From positions 2,810,614-2,874,613 of the forward strand of contig NW_020653715.1 in the NCBI RefSeq assembly GCF_003589595.1: DNA of 64,000 nt. Direction: 5' to 3'. The position numbers were made by a program, and so were the translations under genes. The notes beneath the pieces are model-generated. The model had not been told where the DNA came from and made no database searches. It saw only the letters and a program-made list of their open reading frames with translations. Positions within the stretch are counted from its first letter, which is position 1, and each line of letters starts with the position of its first letter. This document shows, in pieces, positions 58,080-64,000 of the stretch. Source of the DNA: Hyposmocoma kahamanoa (taxonomy: Eukaryota; Arthropoda; Insecta; Lepidoptera; Cosmopterigidae).

Positions 58080-58357
58080 AGTAGCAGTAAAACTCCTTGT
58101 GAAAGTGTTCGTCCAGGAAAGTACTGCCTCCTTACCTATTTCTGCTGCTAAGCAATGTAAGCATTATTGCATTCCCGATCTGAAAGGTAACGGTGCTGGC
58201 GAAATTACATGCACATGGGACTTTTTATGTCTCGTGACGGGCGCAGTGGCAATACTCCTCAGATCTTTGTGATTTAAAGCTTTGAGTAGTACTGCAACTG
58301 TTATGATCATACGTGTCGCTTACTACTTGTTCGTCGCATTGCTTCGTACCATAAATA
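58080..58357 (+). repeat. R1 repeat copy, near full length
   Basis: It runs from agtagcagtaaaactccttg to attgcttcgtaccataaata. The late 'accaggcgcacga' block is shortened. Confidence 0.87.
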
Positions 58358-58407
58358 GAAAGGAAAAACGAACTTTGACCACAGTTAAAAACATGAAATG
58401 TAATTTT

Positions 58408-58640
58408 TTTTAACCAACTTAAAATTTTTAATTAAAATTACTCCAGCATTTGTGAATCGATTTCGATAATTCTTTTTTTTTTGGAAAGAGGGTACGTCAG
58501 TATTAGTCCCATTTAAATTTGAAGAAAGTATTCCACTTCTAAGGGTGGCAAACCGGTTTGGCGCACTTTCCGATAATCGATTTCTATAAAACTTGGCAAA
58601 TAGATGTAATTGAACAAATTTTTGAGGTAGACTTTTTTTT
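58408..58640 (+). repeat. R4 repeat copy
   Basis: tgtgaatcgatttcgataat, a poly-T run, ttccacttctaagggtggca and aaaacttggcaaatagatgt. Confidence 0.7.
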
Positions 58641-59159
58641 TTCACGAATTTTGTTGACAATTACATCTTACGTCACAATTTGCTTGATGACTTGCAAAGT
58701 ACGATATCACCGCTCACCCATGTACCTATAAATTACGTGTGTTGTGCTACCGATTTCATTATTCACACTGCGACACATAGTCAAGAATTCTGTAACCCAA
58801 ATAACAGTATGGTATCACGCGATCGATATTCTTACTACGTTTTATTTAGGTTGTAGACAAAAGTAACGGATCGATAGAAATATATCTATATCATAACTTA
58901 TGTAATGTGTAAAATTGGTAGGTCAAGCACTGCAGAACACGTGAAAGAAATAAGAGTATTCAATTATCAATTTACAGATTTCATCGTTATTTCGAGTTCT
59001 TAGGTTTTCGCGATTGTTACACATAGGAAATGAAACTATTTCTCCGGATTTTAATCGCGTATATTTGTTTTTTCAAACAAACCAACGTTTCGGACCCTTT
59101 ACAGGTCCCATAGTCACGGTTGACTGAGGTGGTGAAGTCATCAACCCGTTATGGTCTAA

Positions 59160-59560
59160 TATTAATGGTAATATTGATGGATGGTCATTCTTTGTGTTTC
59201 GGCTTGGGTTGGGTTGCGTAGGAGAACTTTTGTTATTTTAGTATTTATTTTCAGTCCTATTGTACAGAAAAGGTGGCGGCGGTTTCTGTCAATGATATCT
59301 AGTTTGCTCAGTGAGTTTGATATCATGAGCATGTTGTCTGCGAATGATAGTACCACCGGATTTTCTTATTTTGGTCAAGTTGGAGGAACTCTATTTCTTC
59401 CTAGAGAGTTCTCATTATGTCGTCCATTATCAGAGTGAACAACCGTGGCGAGAGTGGGCACCCTGTTTTACTCCTTTTCCTTTCGTTATCCGATTCGTTT
59501 GTTGTCCAAACCATTTATTTCTCGTTATTTCCGTTATTTCTCGTTAATGACCCTGTTTGT
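59160..59560 (-). pseudogene. RTE-type LINE reverse transcriptase relic
   Basis: The - strand frame from 59356 reads MVLSFADNMLMISNSLSKLD then GLKINTKITKVLLRNPTQ, equal to the 'FADD--L+--S---L' and 'GLKIN--KTKV' motifs with the second catalytic Asp changed to Asn. A second frame upstream holds 'GCPLSP-LFTLIMDDI' type sequence. Frameshifts and stops separate them. Confidence 0.7.
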
Positions 59561-59934
59561 TAGGGTCCATCCATAGGGAACCATCTTCTTTTTCACTTTA
59601 TTTTTGTTATAACTATAGTTACTGTATTTACCTCTGATGAAAAATCCCAATTTCACATAAGACTGCAGTACTAATTTGATTAATGTGTTTTAATTTATTT
59701 TAATTTCCATTATTAATTAATAATAAATTTAATTTAATAATAACGCTCACAATAATAATAACGCTCACAACCAACATCGTATAATTCAAATAACATGATT
59801 TGTAAAACATTATGTTGTGTAAATTGGAATGTTCTTTGGAAAATATAAAAATAAATGTGTAATTAATAACTTTTGTAACTATAATGAAAAACAGAGTGGT
59901 TTGCATTAATATTAGACATAACTGGTTGGTGACT

Positions 59935-59998
59935 TCATCATCATGTCAAGCCATTAAACATCCCACTGCTGGGCACAAGTTTCTTCCAAAGTTTCTGT
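59935..59998 (-). repeat. SINE-D/RTE 3' tail fragment
   Basis: The reverse strand reads cttgtgcccagcagtgggat and then gcttgacatgatgatga. Confidence 0.5.
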
Positions 59999-61350
59999 TG
60001 TGAAATTTCCTCGGCGTGCAGGTTTTATTATCATTTTGAATATACACTATCTACACTTTTGTTCTAATAACGTCTCCAGTGCAACGGATACAATATCATG
60101 CTCAACCGTCTAGAAATTGAAGTCGTAGGTACAAGCCTCCGCAGGGACTCGAACCGTCGACATATCAATTGCCACCACCCCTCCATATAATTGCATCATT
60201 ATTGCGATCGGAAACCCGCCACTGACACGCGTGGCGATTATGCAAAATATTTATTTTATGGACGGAGATTGTTATAGGCCAATTTATATAATTGAAAAAT
60301 CGTTGACTGTGAAGAAGTGCGTGCCGGTAAGAGCTCAGTCAATAAATGTATTCTTGAAACTGGACAAAGATAGTGATGTTGCTTAGTGTTATATGGAGGG
60401 AAAGTGCCTGATAGAATATTTTGCTGAAAGAAGACTTTATTGTGATTTTAAAAGCAATTCCAACTGCATTTAAAGATTTTTAAATAATGGCCTGTCTGAG
60501 CCGAGAATCGATCCCGGTAAACGTGAAAAACAAACACCTGTAATTTTACTAAACTGATCGAAAGCCTCAATAGTAAGGATTATTTTCTTCTAAATAACAT
60601 AGGATCTTAAATAAAAGGAAGACGCTATGTCAACTAGCCATGGAACGAACCAACGGACCTCGCGAATTTTTCAATGTGTTTGTTGCAGGTCTTTGTTTTT
60701 GGTTTTTAACGCCTATTATTATTTAATTAGTCCCTGTCGGTGCCGATAAATCTTGGAACGCTTTCTCTATACAACACGACCTTCATGAGAAAGTCTCGAA
60801 AAAGCCTTTCAGCGGCGGCTCATGCCCGAGTATGCACCCTCAGTTCGTTATTTAGCTTTTAACAAGAGTGACGAACCTTCAGCTCGCCTTTTGGTCGGCT
60901 TATAATAAAAATAAGCGTTGGGAAATGTAGGTTTCTTGTCTTTGGGTCACAAATTTGGTCCTTTATATTGATTTAAAAAACCTCTCCTTCGCCATTCAGC
61001 CTACAACAACTGAACCTTAATTGTCATAACATAGTTAGGTATTAAAACTAATCACGCAGTCCTAAAAGTATTGGAGGCAACTCAAGCATTAAGTGGCACT
61101 TCCTCACGAAACGCCGAATTAATGTTGCTTAGTTTGCCAAACTTCGCGTGATCGCTTGTAGGGCAACGTTGTTGTGTTTGGCTTGTTTTAACTCATTTAT
61201 AGTAAATCACTTGTGTACATACATATACGTCTTTGGAATTCCATTAGGGTTGCCGAATATCGATCTCCGCACTATGTACGGTCAATCTTTTTATACAAGA
61301 CTTCTCATTCTTCTCACTACGCATTCCAGCCTTTAAGAACATTCTTGATT
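59999..61350 (+). other. No gene seen; repeat fragments
   Basis: A tRNA-like remnant lies at 60115-60165 (reverse) and a copy of the 17990-type block at 60655-60715. No BicDR exon was recognised. Confidence 0.45.
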
Positions 61351-61641
61351 TTATCTTTGGAAGTCACCTTCCATGTTAGATCTGTAGTGCCACTCTACTA
61401 TTTTTGTTGCGATGTCCTCTTCGAAACCACATGGGACATTACATACCCAACATTCACTTTGTGACGATGCGACCTCCTCCATCATCATCCCACCTTTTAT
61501 CAACGCTTTTCTCTGGTTCCTGGCCACTTGCGTTTGAAATTTTGAATCGTTCTCTAATTCTTTTTCGTTGTCATTCTTACTTTGCTTCGTTTCATCGTCA
61601 CTCCTATCAAAATTCTCAAGGAGAAAAGAAGTGTCTTTCAA
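61351..61641 (-). other. Unrecognised 96-codon open frame, probably repeat-borne
   Basis: An acidic, lysine-rich frame contains DRSDDETKQSKNDNEKELEN and SECWVCNVPCGFEEDIATKI. Two CxxC-like cysteines are present (CWVC). The adjoining sequence at 61310-61345 is repeated at 48336-48365, which points to a dispersed element. No family was recognised and no flanking splice sites are convincing. Confidence 0.3.
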
Positions 61642-61651
61642 TCATGTAAAC

Positions 61652-63589
61652 CTAACTGCTTCTAAAGCAGCAATACCTAAATTTCATACGAATACAGGCC
61701 TTTTTGCGGTACTTATCCCAAGGGTTAAGTTCACTTACGTTTATGTCTAACTTGTATTGTTTTTTATATTATTATACCTGTTTTTATACCATTGTGTTAT
61801 ACCTTTTACAACAAAATTCTGTGGACTGAGCGTTTCTATCCTTATTACGCAAGACCCGCATAACAACTTATCTTCCATATTATTCCACGTATCAATTTTA
61901 GAACCTAAACAGCATTATGCACTACCATTTCTACCTTCTCAGATACGAAGACTATATTGTTTTGTAACAATTCAATGTTATGATTGAAATGTAGGTATAC
62001 AAATGTACTGTCTGTGTAGAGAGTCGTTACCACATTTATTAATGCGAAATCACCTTAAGCCAATGAGAAAAAGCTTTATATCCATGCTTGATAAGAAATT
62101 TAAAATTAATAGAAAGCTTTGCCGTCTCCTGAATAATCACTCTTTATAAGATACGAGTATGAGAAAATAAGCCATCGATATTCTACTCGTAATTAGTCTT
62201 CTCTTCAGTTTAAAAGCAGATTCCATCTAATGACCATCTCCGACACAGAACTCAGTTACTTATTTGTCTCATGGATAAAGATCTTAACGATTGGCTAAGC
62301 GAAACCCTACCCGTAGCTTGGCGCGCGAGCGCACATCCTCTCGTAAGATCGCAACCTGACACCCACCGCAAGGGTGCGGTTGGTATCTCGCAACCATTGC
62401 ATCATTATTTCTTCATGGAACAACGCGTTTTCGATATAGTAGAATTGTAACGTTAATTCGTATTTCTATCCAATTTTGGTCATCATTATCATACTCTAAT
62501 TCCGTTTCTAAAGTTCAGCGCAGTGTTTCTTCTCAATTTGTGATCTCTATTGGTCGTTATTGTTCCTTCTCTTCATACATATGTCATCTTTCACTGAATC
62601 TATCTTTGGTCTATTTTCTTTTTTAATGATACCTAGTCGTGCGCCTGGTAGTAAGCGACACGCCTGTCCATAACAGTTGCAGTGTCGATCAGAGCTTTAA
62701 ATGACAAAGATCTGAGGGGCACAGCTATTGCGCCCGTTACCTTAAGACATAAGTAAGCTAGCTTTTTAGCAACTTAGACAGTTGCTGGCAGTATGCTTTA
62801 GTCAATTGGGATTGCTGCGTTTGTCCCACAGTTCAGTGGATACTATCGGCACATTACTGGCTAGGTCTCTTCTGCGCACTTCTAGTGGACGACTTTGTGG
62901 CCTACATCTATGTATGTACCTTCGACTTGTCTGAGAGCCCTTGAAGAGGTTTATCATTTCTTGCTTATTAGGTAGGAACTAACGTAAACACGTTAGCTTC
63001 ATAGGTGTATGTTAATGTAAGTGCACAAACAATTTTCTTCAATGTAACAATAGCGGAAGGGAAAGGAATTCGAGAACGATACAAATTTTAAAAATGGAAC
63101 CATAAAAAAGTCGGGGCGACGATGAAGGATATCAGCATCGTCACAAGCTTGTTCCCGCTACTTAGCTTATACCAGTTCAAAACTTGTAACTCGCTCTTTT
63201 GCCCGGTGGCGTAGTACAGGCCATCAACGGCTAAACTGCCAAACATCAATCCAAATTTTGTCTTATGTACATGTGTATGAAGAGTTGTTTAAGGTACGTT
63301 CAAATGCTTACTAAATTAGGAACTAGAAAGAACTTTATTAATCACTTTTAGAACATTATATCATGATGTGGTGATGTCATTATACCTATTTGAAATAGAT
63401 CCTTCATCCTTCTGATGTCACGTAGGGTTCGAGACTACGCCAAGAAATAGTTATTAGGCAAACGTTATTTGAATGTAAATCTTTAGTACAGACTGCTACT
63501 GCCAGCTAGATATTGATAAATAAGCGTGCTATCTATACCGTACTACCTCTTACAATAACAAAAAAAGGAGCTATTGGATGGATTGTTAT
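61652..63589 (+). other. No gene seen apart from R1
   Basis: Unassigned sequence flanks the R1 half-copy at 62634. It is presumably still intron of BicDR, by position only. Confidence 0.4.
62634..62756 (-). repeat. R1 repeat, 3' half
   Basis: gtcgtgcgcctggtagtaag to gcgcccgttaccttaagaca. Confidence 0.82.
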
Positions 63590-63720
63590 CATAATATAAT
63601 GGCGGTTGTGGCCCCGTAAAAGAACGATTATGATTGCTTTTCAATTGAGATATAAATGGATCGAAACCTGTGGCGGCGTGTGACTTTTGTTTCTAAATTA
63701 CGTACAGTCATATACACAAG
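63590..63720 (+). repeat. tRNA-like SINE fragment (minor family)
   Basis: atggatcgaaacctgtggcg followed by gtttctaaattacgtacagt, parallel to 17180-17330. Confidence 0.45.
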
Positions 63721-63929
63721 ATACCTGACCTTTTGGTTCTGAGCACATAAATGTGGAGAAAATTGTTAAACAAACTTAATCACTAACCCGTGAGACGTAA
63801 AATTTATTTTGGTGTGACTCCTTGGTCGTCGCAATTGTGAATGACATTGTAAGAAAGTTTTTAAGCCAATTTGATCTTTAAGGTATAGTTCTTACTTAAA
63901 TACAGAATACAAATTTCAACCAGCTTTAG

Positions 63930-64000
63930 TAAGGCCGACTTGGCCAACCGGTATAAGGATTGCATTACAAGTTAAGGCAAGCATGGTTCGAGTCACATTA
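63930..64000 (+). repeat. tRNA-like SINE head cut by the window end
   Basis: ggccgacttggccaaccggt and atggttcgagtcacatta resemble A- and B-boxes. It continues outside the window. Confidence 0.45.

Overview
This is intron-rich, AT-rich eukaryotic DNA from an insect, most probably a moth or butterfly. The gene structure is GT-AG spliced. The repeat fauna also points to Lepidoptera: RTE- and Jockey-type LINE tails, tRNA-headed SINEs, and the dispersed 'aaccgacttcaaaa...ggagg' sequence common in lepidopteran genomes. The species cannot be decided from the window.

Only one host gene is supported. Four + strand coding exons at 41780-41920, 54304-54459, 54920-55093 and 57078-57324 join in frame (phases 0, 0, 0, then 1 at the last donor). 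They encode about 239 residues of coiled coil that match, in order, the central part of the Bicaudal D-related proteins (insect BicDR, vertebrate BICDL1/BICDL2), which are dynein-dynactin cargo adaptors. The amino-terminal exons and the carboxy-terminal exons are not recognisable here and presumably lie outside the window. On that reading, much of 1-41779 is an upstream intron or flank, and 57325-64000 is the start of a downstream intron.

Almost everything else is transposable-element debris. (1) A SINE-like family called R1 here, about 290-330 bp with an A-rich 3' end, is present in at least 26 copies on both strands. (2) Several MITE families have clear terminal inverted repeats and target-site duplications: MITE-A (three copies, each with a perfect 8-bp duplication), MITE-B (two full copies and one partial), three hAT-like elements (13355-13832, 31643-32208, 45145-45633) and one PIF/Harbinger-like element (42851-43014). 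(3) Four groups of SINEs, most with tRNA-like heads, are called SINE-A to SINE-D. (4) LINE relics include an antisense Jockey/CR1-group fragment with a 304-codon open frame in the last complete BicDR intron, and several RTE-type tails. (5) There are foldbacks, a 38-bp perfect palindrome, a degenerate minisatellite and short microsatellites.

The most useful observations concern mobile DNA next to splice sites. The antisense LINE ends about 19 bp after the exon 3 donor, and an R1 copy ends 23 nt before the start of exon 4. No bacterial-style operon, CRISPR array, rRNA or convincing functional tRNA gene is present, and I found no evidence of a novel multi-gene system.
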